Shown in pieces: positions 40,584 to 53,200 of a stretch of 64,000 nt of DNA (its first letter is position 1; each line of letters starts with the position of its first letter). The stretch lies in the NCBI RefSeq assembly GCF_963662255.1, contig NC_085049.1, positions 63,721,158 through 63,785,157 of the forward strand, in the 5' to 3' direction. Source of the DNA: Cinclus cinclus. Lineage: Eukaryota > Chordata > Aves > Passeriformes > Cinclidae. The notes under the pieces are model-generated. The model was not told the origin of the DNA. It saw only the letters and a list, made by a program, of their open reading frames with translations, and made no database searches. A program made the position numbers and the translations under genes.

Positions 40584-42062
40584 GCCCTCTTGCCTTACCT
40601 GCCTTATGGTAATTGCTCTCAGATTCTCAGGAAACAGTAAGAAAAGCCCAACCTGTACCTTGGAGAGGACCACTGTGAGAGACTGATCATTAGATGGGGC
40701 AGTGTCAATTACAGGAATGTTTCTGTATCACTGGAGATAAAGCTATATGACTGTATACTTTTAAGCCACTTTAATCCAGAGTTATGAGGGTAAAAATACA
40801 GCTCTTAAAACTGGCTATTTTAAGATGTACTCATTAAACTTGTGTATGTACAAGATATGCACAGGGGATGTTCTGAACAGGCAGATATGTCAGCAGAGCA
40901 CATTCACCTTAAGGACGGAATTCCTCATTCCTTTGCCTTCTATAGGATGTTTTTTTTCATGTCTATGTGTAGTGAGTTACAGTGTTTCATACTGAATTTA
41001 CCCAGAGCAACACAGTCCAGATTTTGAGAAAGTCTTTAGGCTGACTTAGGCAGTCTAGATGTGTTACCCCACTTGTTGTGGAATGTTGTTTCTATTTTTA
41101 GACAAAAATGTATTGCTCTAGGCAAACCAGGAACCCAAATGATATATGTCTTTAAGTACGTTTGTACCCTAGGGACTGAAAGGGAGGTATTTTTTTCCAA
41201 TACATCCAAATTGAATTGTCATGTCCCGCAGTACTCCCAGATTCTACTGGGAGTAGGTACATAGTAGATACATAGCCAGCACCTTCATCACCCTAAATCT
41301 CCTCTGCAACAACAAACGCAGCAACACTTTCCTGGGTGCCAGGTAACGTGGCTATGAATGAAGCTGAAGGAGTAAAGGGTGCTCGCTGTCATCTCTCTAA
41401 ACTACAACAAGGTGGCAGCGTGCCTCAGGACATTGCTGATGCAGCTGGATCTAGCCGACCATTAGCTGTCTGTTCTCTAGGACATCGTGGGGATATGTAC
41501 ATTCTACAGCTGCTGCTGAAAAAGCGCCCAGGGGCACTCAGGAGTCATGAGAAGAGATGCTATTGATTATCTGTCTGTGGTAGAATAATGGCCATACCAG
41601 GACACGCTGTAAATCTCTTGTGGCAATCAGTATCAGATACTAGAACACAAATTTAAGCATCAGGCTGCACAGGTGTGTATATACAGGTACAGTTATAGGT
41701 ACATATGGAAAGGGTCACTGCTGCTGTAGCCCTCATCAGTGTTGTTAGGAAAGTGTCCTGAGCCAAAACCTACATCCAAGCTGCCATTCTTACTTGCTAC
41801 TGATTATCACAGCCTCCATGAGGTTTCCACATTTTAAGCCCTTTATACCTTCGTCCTCCAGGCCATCACTGCCAACAAGTACCAGTTAAACTGGGCCATG
41901 CAACAGGGGTGGCTTTTAACCACAGGAAGATGGTGCAGTTGTTAGAAGCAATAGATCAAAGTGGATGGTGGAGAAAAGTTTGTTTAATTGGGTCCTAAAG
42001 CTGTTTTTCTGTCTGCACTAAATTAGACCAGCAGGAATCTTAATGTTGCATGTTCCCTGGCT

Positions 42063-42112
42063 GCTGGGAAGAACTGATTTAAATGCCGCTGGGAAGAACT
42101 GATTTAAATGCC
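42063..42112 (+). repeat. Perfect 25-base tandem duplication
   Basis: The unit starts GCTGGGAAGAACTG and ends TTTAAATGCC, and it occupies 42063-42087 and again 42088-42112 with no mismatch. The identity of the copies suggests a recent event. A perfect inverted repeat lies 18 bases further on. Confidence 0.95.
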
Positions 42113-42130
42113 ACTGAGAGGCCCTCACAC

Positions 42131-42151
42131 AGATCTCAGTGTCTGAGATCT
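42131..42151. repeat. Perfect inverted repeat, 9-base arms, 3-base loop
   Basis: AGATCTCAG (42131-42139) and CTGAGATCT (42143-42151) are exact reverse complements separated by TGT. Pairing stops at the next base on each side (C opposite C). The downstream sequence repeats the CATCTCAG theme. It could form a small hairpin or cruciform, or serve as a palindromic protein-binding site. No function is shown. Confidence 0.9.
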
Positions 42152-44280
42152 CAGAGCATCTCAGTTTCACATCACATTTATTCCTCTCGTCCATTGTTCA
42201 CTTTGTCCTTTTGCTTATCTCTGCTCAGAGAGGAGCCTTTTCCATATCCTCAGCTGAAGTCCTTTTTGTGGCTCTGCACATACCAGCAAGGGTGCACCAA
42301 GCATAGGGACTTCTGCTTTTGTGTGGAAAGATCTCAGGGCAGGAACGAGTATGTTTGTACCTGTGTGTGTGCAGACCATGAGCAGTGCCTAGTACTCCAT
42401 GGGAAAGGAGAGCAGGAGATCATCATATTGCTTTCTTGACAGCATGTGTTGTCTCACATGCATGTTGCTCTGGCACCCCAGCCACCTCAAGATGCAGCCA
42501 CCAATATAGCACAACAATCCTCAGGAACTGTTTTGGCTTCATAGTGGGCACAGATTACTGGGGTGAGACATCCCATAGACCTCCAAGAAAAAAGACTCTG
42601 ATCACAGCCCCCCAAAGGGCTTCTTCATGCTTCTGTCACAACTTCCTTGCACCTTGGGGTTGTCTTTCCTGGCTCCTGAAAACTCATTTTTTTTCAGCAG
42701 TGTGCCTGAGGACCCTGCTCTGCTGCTCTTCATATGGAGTTTCACTTGACAACTCTGACTACAAGTGAGAATCTTAGAGCTGGCTCTTTATTACCATGTC
42801 TCGTACATATTATGACAGATGAAGGTCTGGAAAGCTACCTAAGGCTGACACCAAGGTGTGTAAGCACTAGAGAGGTGAGAAGTACAGATATGTCTGCACC
42901 CTTCCTGAAGAGATGTCCTCACCTGTGTTTTTTCAGAGACTTAAGTAGTCAGCTTTTTTTTGTACTCAGATTTACTTTGCCTGGCTATACATAGGCCCAG
43001 AGTTGTAGCTCTTGAGAAGATTGGGGAAAAGTAGTAATTTGAAAACAAGAGGAAAATAGACATGATTTTAAGAATTGTATTTGAGTGCAAATATGCCTTT
43101 CATCTTTTAGAGATGATACCATTTTCATATTCTTTTGGAATAAATTTTGGTTGGGTTTTTTTTTGTTGTTTGTTTGCTGGTATATGAGCTTTTTATTTTA
43201 TTGCATCTACAGGATTCTGATTCACAGCTGTGTGGGAAAGTAGCAGTGACTTGTGATTAAAGCAAGATTCCTATCAGAGGTGTTTTTGCCTTCAGACTTC
43301 TTCTCAGGGTCAAAACATCTTCTTTCCACTGGAACTCCCTTCTTCTGTTAGTTTCCAGCCCGGTTCTGTCCTTGGAATGAATTTGGCTATTCTTTTGCAA
43401 TCAATACAAAAACTTATTTCTTCTGTTATTTTTGTTGAGATTGCTGTATTTATTTTTCCCCTAGGACAGCACATGGACAGACACAAACTTCTCAAATGTA
43501 CCTTTGGAATGAAACAAGCTTAAACTGATGACTAAGTCACACAGCTTTTTCTGGTGTTTTTAAAGATCTTTCTCCTTAGGAAAGGGGTCCTGTGGCTTCA
43601 GAAGTAATGATTGCAGAATTGGATTCAGGCTTGAATTCCTTGCAATGTTATAAAGGGGTTATTAACAGCTGCTTCTGCTAGGATTTCTGTGAATTCTGTC
43701 ACAGAAGTTTGGGATTTGGCCATAAAGGTGAAAATTTCCTTTGCTAGAGTTATCTGAGGGAGATAGCCTTGGCTGGGAAAAAGGTGAGGCAGGAGCAAAA
43801 GGCTGGGTTCCTGTTTACCTGAATATTTCAGTAGTTTGCTCTAAAGGGATGTAAAGTAGAATTAAAGCTGTCCTTCACTCCTCTGGGAAGATCAGATGGC
43901 AAAAATGCTGTCTAACCATTCTCAAGAGAGGTGTTTGGTTGGTGAGTATTGATTCACTATGGAGTGTTCGTCTTGAATTTTGATTTTTATCTGGCCTGCA
44001 GACCAGGAAAAAGAATTGGCTGTGGTAGATAATAAGAATATGCAATCCTTGACTGAAACAAATATCTGTGACTTGTTTGGGAAGATGGAGAAATCAATCA
44101 CTAGGTGACAAGTCCTGTGTTTGTTAGTCCCAGAATGTATTTCCCTGCTTGAAACTGCTTGCATAACAGCAGGGAGTAGACTTCAGCTCTGAGGTTCAAA
44201 GTGTTTACCCTGTGAAAATCCTCTGAGTTCAATTTTCTTCAGATATTTATGATCCAGTGAAAATTAAATTGTGGTAGAAG

Positions 44281-44315
44281 GTTTATGAAGCATGAACATA
44301 TACATAAGAGAATGT
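44281..44315 (+). repeat. Dispersed 35-bp element, copy 2
   Basis: This is the partner of the element at 40549-40583, same strand, 33 of 35 bases identical. Here the flanks are GTGGTAGAAG on the left and ACAGTTGG on the right. Neither resembles the flanks of copy 1. Confidence 0.85.
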
Positions 44316-44957
44316 GCACAGTTGGATATTCACATCTGCACATTTTCCATTAAAATCCTGACTGCCTACTTGGGGGAAAAAATAATTGGCTCACAACTGA
44401 ATTTAGTTACTTGAAGTAATTAGGACAGTGTATATTGCATGCAAAGGGGACACAAGGGTGACTTTTTATATAGAATCATAGCTTCTAACTTATTAAAAGA
44501 TGAAGTTTATAAAGTGCCTCCCTTGTTTTAATGATCTGCTGGGTCTAGGGACTAATGCAACTTGTGGAACTGGAATTACAGCTGCTCTGCAGTATGATAA
44601 TGGTTCAAAAAGAACTTCAGAAATAATATTTTGAGTCTTTCAGCTTACCAGCTACTTTGGAGATTGTGTACAGCTGTGAAAGAGGGGACACACTGCTCTG
44701 AAGTGGTTTGCATAGAATGGCGTAGGAAGGGGTTAAGAACATGTAGTTCTATTTTCAGTACTCTTTGTGTACTTTTTTCACAGAGAGAAAATAATTTAAT
44801 CTTTTGTAGCAATAGGTCCTTTTGGAAATACATCAGTATAGCATTCAGTCTACCTCCTGCCCTTTTCTTCTTGTGGGGTAATGTGTGGTGATTATCTGTA
44901 GTACCATCTCAGGGTGTTGTAGTTTAGAAATATTTACTTTTACCAATTTTAATAAAA

Positions 44958-45108
44958 GTTTGTTGGGTGGGGTTTTTTGTTTGTGAATTTTTGGTGTTTC
45001 TTTTTTTTTGTTGTTTATTTTCTATGTGGTTTCTGGGTTTTTTGTGGTTTTGTTTTGTTTTTTGTTTGGGTTTTTGTTTGCTTGTTGTTTTTTTTTGTTT
45101 GTTTTTTG
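44958..45108 (+). repeat. T/G-rich low-complexity tract
   Basis: About 150 bases consist almost wholly of T and G in TTTG/GGTTTT-like words, with hardly any A or C. The open frames here encode only Phe/Cys/Leu-rich or Lys/Thr/Gln-rich low-complexity strings and are artefacts of composition. Confidence 0.9.
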
Positions 45109-47546
45109 AATACTGTGTGAGAGATGCTGCATGTACCATACATAGAATGGCAGCTGAAAATAAATTGGCCTGGATTTAAAAAAAGCAAAAACAACAACTT
45201 GGGAGACATAGAAATGCTAATTTTGGGCTAAATTGCTAGCATATACTTTGTAGTACACAAAAATTGTAGGGAAGTAATTTCCTGGCATTCAAACATATAG
45301 CTGAGAACACCTGTTATTATAATTCCAGCTTTGTGTTCCAAGTGAATAGAACTCAATAAATATTACATTTTGTTCTCATTTTCTGTATATAGACTTCAGT
45401 TTCAATTCACATAAAACATATGCTGTGGAGTGTTTTTCTGCTCCCTCTATTTCCTGTTCTGTATGTTTTCATGTACATGGCAACACCTTGAATAGCTTTG
45501 CTATCTCTCTGAGGCATACTGGATGAGGGGTTGTATTCCCCAGATTTATTCTCCCCGTGTCAATTGTTTTACTCTGTAAACAAATCCAGCAAGCCTAAAG
45601 CAGGATATGTTTTACATTAATGATTATGACAGGTGACTTGGAAAACATACAAAGTCTGTTTGGTCTATGGTTGGTGATACTTATGTTGCCTTGGTATTCT
45701 AGATTATGTGTCTTTATAGTCAAAAAATCAAAATATCATAAAAGTTTGTTCATCCCATTCTGTATTTCTGAATGCCTCAATTTAGCAATCTGTGTAGTGC
45801 TGTGACAGGCTGGGAGCCTGAAGTTAGAGCATGTGGTACAGATGGATAAAAATATTTGAAAGTTGGTACTGCTGAATTTTCCCCCTTTCCTGCTATTTCT
45901 GGTTGTTTGTGAATTGTACTTCCCTACTGTTTCAAGTAATCCTTATTAATGCAAATATTAATAGGTTAAATAGCAACCACAAGAGATATGATTTTAAAAC
46001 TGGATTTTAGTTTCTGCATTCACATCATAATTTTGCAGTTGTAGTAGGGAGCCAAATAGTGTTTTGTTAGCTGTGTAAAAAAGAACTTTTGTTTATCTTG
46101 TGTTTTAAAAATGGGCATAATTAAATCATTGCTAACCTCAAAAACAAATTACATGTGATTTCACCAAAGTATTTAATTTGCAGTGTTCATTTGCAAAAAC
46201 CCAGGGGATAATGGGGATTGATCCTGTGATGGGTGCTTAATTTGATGCTTCTGGTGCATGCAGTGCTCTAATCCTAATGACTTTCAAATGATGGAAGAAA
46301 TTAGTTGTATTTATCTGCCATTGCCTGAGAATCTTGCTTGCATGTATCAAATGCTGCAATCAGCTGGGAGGACTGATGGAAACTGACAGCACATAATCTC
46401 ATTCCAGTGAATCTGTGTGCTCCCAGCAGGTTGTTACTGGGTTTCTTTCAACACCTGTAGATTTTGCACTTTGATTTTTCCTGTTTTCTAGTCTTTCAAG
46501 CTCTCCTTCACAAAGCCCTGTCTCTTATGGAGACACAGACTGGTCCACAATTGATGTCTTGCTGTTTTGAGAGGGAGATTTCTTTTGTTGGAGAGTTGCA
46601 GAATGTCTCTAACAGAAAGATCCAGAATGGAGGGATATTCTTTGGTTGTGTAGCTACCATACTACACATGCCAAATGACTGGGCATGATTTGATTAATGG
46701 AGAGGAGAACAAGGGAGAAAAGGAATGAGAAGCCTTGTGGTCTTCCCCTTTCTCCTGTGCCCTATGGAGCAAATATTCAGCCCATAGCCATAAAATCAAA
46801 AATTAATTCCTTTTGTCTAGTTGATCAGAAATTTAATGCTGGCAACTACATGTTAAATATGCTGGTTTGTGGTGAAGATTGAAACCCTTTTCTTTGGCCT
46901 CCATGGCAAACTGATTGAGAGATGGCTTGTGCTTGTCCTCCAGCCCAGGCCTGTTGACAGCTAAGGACTTGGAGATGTGGATGCTTTTGTAAGTACAGTC
47001 CATTCTCAAGGCTAAAATGATTCTGCTTCTCTTATCAGGCAGCAGTATCTGAAGCTAACAAAAAAAGGTCTCCTGAGCCAGGAGATATCTTGTATGACAT
47101 GCAAGCAGACAGAAATTGCTGTGACCTGTGGGTTACCTTTGCTTATGTAAGGCAGGGGATGGCAGAGCAGGAGGAGACTGCTGCCAGCCCCAGGGAGCAG
47201 TGTGAGTAGAGCATACTCTGCCTGCTTCTAATAAATTAAAAATCTTCCTGAGACACTGCAGAGTGGCCTTAACTTCCTACTGCTGTTGACATACATTTGT
47301 GTCTGACCAGACATGATGTTATCTTCTTCACACATTTCCATAGCATTCCCTCAGCCTGAGGAACTGAGGTTCCTGAACCAACAGCCTAACCCATTTCCTC
47401 TGAAGGCATAGTGTTTCCAGGCACTTAGTGAGCTGAAATCATTGATATATGGAGTATCACACAGTAGAAAAATACTATGGGTGTTTGATGAATCTTCTAA
47501 GTTTTTGACCTACTACTTGAGTCCAAGACATCTGTTGCTTTTAACT

Positions 47547-47570
47547 TTGTTGTTGTTGTTGTTGTTGTTT
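47547..47570 (+). repeat. (TTG)8 microsatellite
   Basis: This is an uninterrupted TTG repeat of about eight units. It is the same motif as in the microsatellites near 9.1 kb and 21.8 kb. Confidence 0.93.
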
Positions 47571-49760
47571 GGTTCATATTAACACAAAAGGAAAAGACAT
47601 GCTTTTATTTCTGTTGGAGCTCTTTTGGGTGCTAGAGTTGCCCATGAGCACACGTTTGGACTCCAGGACTCTCAGATGCTGGGAGTTCTTCAATTAGCAG
47701 GGACTCTCTCCTGCCACTGGCTTTTTTTGTTCTGTCTCTGTAAGTTCACGACTCTTGCCTCTCCTTATCCCTCTTAAATGATTTCTTTTTCTCCCTGTCA
47801 CTTTACAGTAGAAGTTATAATGTTACTGAACCACTACTGTGCCTCTGTCCTTTCTGTATCAATCAAGTCATATGGGACAGAGAGAAGGCCTTGAAGGTCA
47901 CAGCTTCGCCTTTGTTCTGCCTATACCCTGAAATAAAGGGTGCAGGCAAGAAGGAAACTAGCTGCACTTTTAGTGGGGTGATCTGAGCCCTGCACCTCAG
48001 TTCTAGTTCTGATGCTGGCTGTCCCATTTATAACTTGCATTTCTCCACAAGAGTAGTGCTATGTGATTGTTAAAGGAGCCGGGATTTCTATAAAACAAAA
48101 TTTCCCATGCTGCAATATGGAAAATCTCATCTGACCTATCTGTGATGCAGGACAAGTAATGTGAATGGAAACTGTGTGGAAGATGTAACATGGTGAGAGC
48201 CCCCGAGGAGTGGCAGAGAACTGAAGCATAAAAATCCTGAACTAAACACAACAACCCATTATTTCTCTCATTGCATTTAATTGTCAGGGTTATTTTTTGT
48301 TCACCCTGCTGTAGTGTTTTCAGAGAAGTGTAGTGCCCAGGCTTGGTGCAGTACCCTTGCTGAAGCATCAATATCTACAGGTGAAACAAGTGTCTATGGA
48401 TTCCAAGGTGAAGTTTGTTTAAGAGTCATTGTTTTTCTGTACTTTGTTTTTCCAACAGCATGACACAGACAGGTATTTCTAACACTATATAATCTCCACA
48501 TCTACCCATTTCCCATGCTGCATTTGTGCAACTGATACTTTGCATGTACCGTATGTTCATATGGTATAATCATCTTATTTCAAGCCCATTCCAGTCAATT
48601 TAAACTTCTCAGTCTGTCCTCCCATGTACTTGCAGTCCTTTCCAGATGCTGTCTGTACTGTGTGTACAAAATGTATGTTCTCAGTCTCAGCTGAGCCCTG
48701 AGTATCACACAATACAGCCTTTCTGTTTGGCAGCAAACCTCTGAGAAGGATAGTCTGGTTTTCTAATGTGAAAGAGCATAAAAAAAGCTGTGTATTCATT
48801 GAAGATGTAGAGCATCTCCTACTTCTGCCTTACAGAAAGGCCTTTTATCCTGTCATAGGAGGAAGAGTGGCACAATCTGTCTCTGATAAATCCACATTAG
48901 CTCTTTCGTGATACTCTATAACCTTCTGGGTGTTTGCAAAGAGAGAGCTCATTTCCTTTCCTGTTTCTTATGAACTAAAGTTCAACAGGGCCCAGGCAAT
49001 CTCTGATCAGTCAGCATTATTTGTTGCTCTCACAAAGACAAAATTTTCCACTGAATGGAAGTTCCTCAACAGAGTCTGTCTCTAATATGGAGGTAGCTAT
49101 CATCTATTTAACTTTATTTTCACCGCATTTTTACAGACACTGTGTTGTCTAGCTGTACTTTTGATGGACAATTTCTGTAAAACTTCCTTTCAATGATCAC
49201 TGATGTATCTACTGTCCTTTTTTTGGAGAATTACTATGGCAGTGGGAGTTGTGGTACTCTACTTTCCAAAATAATTGGAGTTAAAGAGCAGGGTTCTCTC
49301 TCTGATGCAAAAGCATTGATCTGCCTGTAGCTGTTACTACTGGGAGATGGAGATACATTAGCCCAAATTCACTCCAAAGAATTTGAAGCTTTTAAATGAC
49401 AACTAATTTCTCTTTGCTCAGAATATAAAGAGTGTCTGGGATAGCTATTTAGGTGCCACAGATAAAGAAAACAAGTGGATGAACTTGGGCAACAGGGAGT
49501 AAGTAAATGCACTTTGAATTCAATTATTTACTGCATGAATTGATGCAGTCAACTTCCTGCAAAAAACGTGGATATCTCTCTAAGAGTGGAATGGCTGAGA
49601 AGGACTCCTTTTGATTACAATTTTGATATCCAAAATGCTGAGATTGAAAGACAGGTTGATCAGACAACTAATTTAGGTTGTGATCCAAATTGCACTAAAA
49701 TTAATGCATGGACTGCAGCTTCAAGAGAACTGAACTCTAATAGATAAAAGAATTCACTAA

Positions 49761-50220
49761 ACACAGAATATCCTGAGTTGGAAGGGACCCACAAGGATCA
49801 CTGTGTCCAACTCCTGGCCCTACACAGGACCATCCTCAAGAGTCACACCCTGTGCCCCAGAGCATTGTCTGAAGGTTTCTTGAGCTCTGCCAGGATGGTG
49901 CTGTGACCACTGCCCTGGGGAGCCTGTTCCAGTGTCCAACCTCCCTCTGGGTGAAGAACCTGTTTCTAACATCCAACCTAAACCCCCCCCTGACACAACT
50001 TCAGGCCATTCCCTCATGTCCTGTCACTGGGCACCATGGAGAAGAGACCAGTGTCTGTCCCTCCACCTCCCCTTGTGAGGAAGCTGCAGACTGCAGTGAG
50101 GTCTCCCCTCAGTCTCCTCCAGGCTGAACAGACCAAGTGACCTCAGCTGCCCCTCACATGGCTTCCCCTCAAGGCCCTTCACCACCTTCATGGCTCTCCT
50201 TTGGATGCTCGCTCATAGTT
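49761..50220 (-). mobile_element. CR1 LINE 3' fragment, minus strand
   Basis: Read on the plus strand, it begins 'cacagaatatcctgagttgg', the inverted CR1 3' terminus. It continues through 'gggacccacaaggatcac', 'ctggggagcctgttccag', 'gaagaacctgtttctaac', 'acacaacttcaggccattc', 'ctcctccaggctgaacag', 'cttcccctcaaggccctt' and 'ctcctttggatgctcgctc'. The element is 5' truncated at about 50,220. It appears less decayed than the copy at 22.3 kb, but its coding frame is incomplete and it cannot be active. It belongs to a different CR1 subfamily from the copies at 22.3 and 60 kb, judging by the 'gagttggaagggaccc' type of 3' end. Confidence 0.94.
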
Positions 50221-53200
50221 GAATCACAAGACACTTCAGAATATTTTTCTTGCTGTTTGAAAGTTTTATTTCGTTTTAAAATTTCATATTTTTTTTTTCT
50301 TAACTATCTACCTATGGTGAACTGCAAAAGGCTGCTCTGATTACAGCAGAGCAGGAGTTAATGAAACCTTTTTCTCTTCTCATCTTTCCTCAAAATTTTC
50401 AGCTTAAGATTTTTTCTATATCTGAACCTGACCAAATATGACATCTTTTGGCTTTTACCTTAATTATTTTTCATGTTAATATCTTGCTCAATTTCAGCTT
50501 GCTAATTTTAGGGGAGAGACAAATCACAGAATCAGGTGGGCTGATGCCTCTGTTTCCCCCTCCTGCTTAAACCAGTTCTTATTGGAGCAGGCGGCTTTGG
50601 TTGGCCAGTGTTGGGTTTTGAGTATCTCCAAGGGGGAGGTTCCATGGCCTTTCTGGGAATCCCATTCCACTGCCTGGCCAAAACAGATTTCTGTTGAGCA
50701 GATGACATCCAAAACAGCTCTGAATGCACTGTCATGATATTGGTGGATGGACATGTATTCTGGGTTTCCTCTAGGAACAAGAAGGCATTAATAATTCTAG
50801 AGAGACCTTATATGCAATAGATAGTCCATCCTACTGGGTTTTTTTTTTTTTTGATAGCCTCAGTTAGGGTTTAACTGGTATGTACATAAAGTGGTCATGT
50901 TGGAATTTTTCAAACAGGGAGAAAACCCAGTCTCAACTTGGCCACTGTTTCTCCCATTCAATTTTTCTAGCTAGATTTCTTTGTTGGCTGCTACAGAGTT
51001 TGCTATTAAGGGCTGGTCCTTTGAATCAGTGGAGAAGATTCTACCAGGTTTTTTGGTGGACTTGGAGCTGTCTGAGCTGGCTGCTGAGTTCTTTACCTTG
51101 ATCCAGTCACAGTGTCACTTCTTGGAGTGTGTTTGATACTGATTTGGTCGAAAGCCAGTCTGAGTGCAGGCAAGAAGGGGACCATCACCTCCTGTAGCCT
51201 TCCAGCAAACATTTGGAACTGAAGCCTGCCGTGGTACTGGCCTCCATCCCTGCTGAGCTGCAAAAATCAATTTGAAGAGACCAGAAAAGCCCAGAGGAAC
51301 AGTAAGGTCTAGGACTAGAATTAAAGGAGACTCTCTTTTTTTGCTGACCCCCAAGGGCTTGCTTCTTACAAGATTTTCCCTCCATATTTCTCAAGGCTGG
51401 ACCCACTTTGCAGAGGTGGGATGGCAGGTAGCTGCCTCCTCCCCTCCCTGCTAGGATATGGCAGTACTGCAGCTCACACTTGGAGGGATGGAGGCTGCTT
51501 TTTTCCTCTTACAGCCTCCTGTAAATATGTCAGTAAACCATGTGCACTGTGTTATGGGAAATATTAAATGCAGCAACTTTCTTAGAAGATTAAATTTTTT
51601 CCCTTGGTAAATATTATATGAATATTAAATAAAATATTAGCTCAATGAGTTGTGTGTATTACCAGCAGCATGCACTCACAGAGATGCTAATTATACTCTG
51701 TGGGTTTTAAAGGGTCTTGTTTTTGAAATAACAATTGCTTCTTGTATTTAAATACCGTTTCTAGTTTCTCAGTCTCTATTATAATATTAGTATTAAGACC
51801 CATAAACCAGAGGAAAAAAAGCTTTAAAAGCATACAATCTAACATCTCCTGGTTGTTTTCTTAAAACAAGGTCTCCAATCATGGGGATTCTTAGTTTTTA
51901 AAAATACTGAAATTCTGCTTTCACTAGCCTTTCTCTGCAGCCTTGTACTTTCTATGGCTATTAAAACCAGCCTCGGTTTTCATCTCAAAACTTGAATGTT
52001 AACACTGCTAATTAACTTTTGGCATGGTAAAATGGCAAGAGTATTAAAATGTTTTTTAGTTTTCTGTCCCTATGTTGACTGATTGGATTGTTTGGATGTC
52101 ATTAGGCTACTTATTTATAGCAAGAGTATGAGCAATGCACTATAAGCAGAGGAAGTAATTCCTGGCTGCTTAGCTAGAAGTTCAAATGTTAATTTTTGTT
52201 AGTGTTTAAATTGAATGAAAGCATCATTTTGTTCAATTCTTCAGTATTCCAAAGAAATAGATTACACAAGAGCAATTTAGGTAACAACCTTAATCTCTCC
52301 TTTTATTATACAAGTTGACAGTGCCAGTATTAGCCTGCAGTCTTCCTGACTTGTTTATGAATGTTGTACATCGCTTTGCAGTCACTTAATAATATTAAAT
52401 TTCCTGAACTGGAGAGAAACTGTTTAATTATTTTTAGAATAAGAGCCCAGATATCCACAGCATGGAGATAAGTCATATTTTATAAAAAAAATAATCCTCA
52501 GTTGAAGGATTTATTTTGCAAAATATGCCCTAATGGAGATAGCGTTTAATCTTTCTGTTGTCTCTGGATTTTATGCACATGACTGAGTTAGTGATTCAAC
52601 ACACACGCAGCGTTACCACCCTTGCCATCTTAACTACCTCATGCATTAAAAACCCAGTACTTCCTGACAAGAAAAAAAATTAGAAACAATCCTTCCCTCC
52701 TAGCAGAGATCTTTCTTATAGACTGATGTTCTTCCTACACCAGAACTCAATAAAAACCTCTTTTTTTAAAGTCTAACTCAAGGACTTGACCATTTGTATT
52801 GATTTTTTTTACCTTGAAAACTGTGTGTAAAACTTGGGGTCAGCTAGGGAATTTGTTTTGTTGGGTCATTCTGTCATGATTTAATAGGTGTGGAGCTCTT
52901 CTAGCCTCTGTGAATGGAGCCTGCAGAATCTCCAGGGCCTTTATAAAGTCTTCATGACTGTGATGTTTATTAGGAATGGTATTTGGCTGCTCAATAGCCT
53001 GAGACTGAGATAAGAGCAGAGTATCAGCCCCTCTAGTGTCATTTTAGTTTTGCATCTCCTACTTCTACCCTAGCAGCCAGGGCAATACTCATGCCTGGAA
53101 CTTTTCTAGTCTCTGCAGTTTTCTGCCCTTCCAGGTTCAAAGTATATTTTGGGTCTGACTTCAAGCCCACTGGGTCTAAGACTGAAGGAGTACTCCTGGG

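Larger units (their letters stand above)
35476..42062. other. Probable intron 1, third segment
   Basis: This is AT-rich non-coding sequence. It contains the T24 run and the first copy of the dispersed 35-bp element. The two open frames near 36,270-36,660, one on each strand, lie in a locally GC-richer patch and match nothing I know. No exon or complete transposon was recognised. Confidence 0.5.
42152..49760. other. Probable intron 1, fourth segment
   Basis: This is non-coding AT-rich DNA with low-complexity T/G sequence and the second copy of the dispersed 35-bp element. I recognise no exon, RNA gene or complete transposon here. Confidence 0.5.

Noticed and set aside
50521..50560. Possible CR1 terminus (aatcacagaatca)
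   Set aside because: Only the first dozen bases resemble a CR1 end, and the following sequence does not match.
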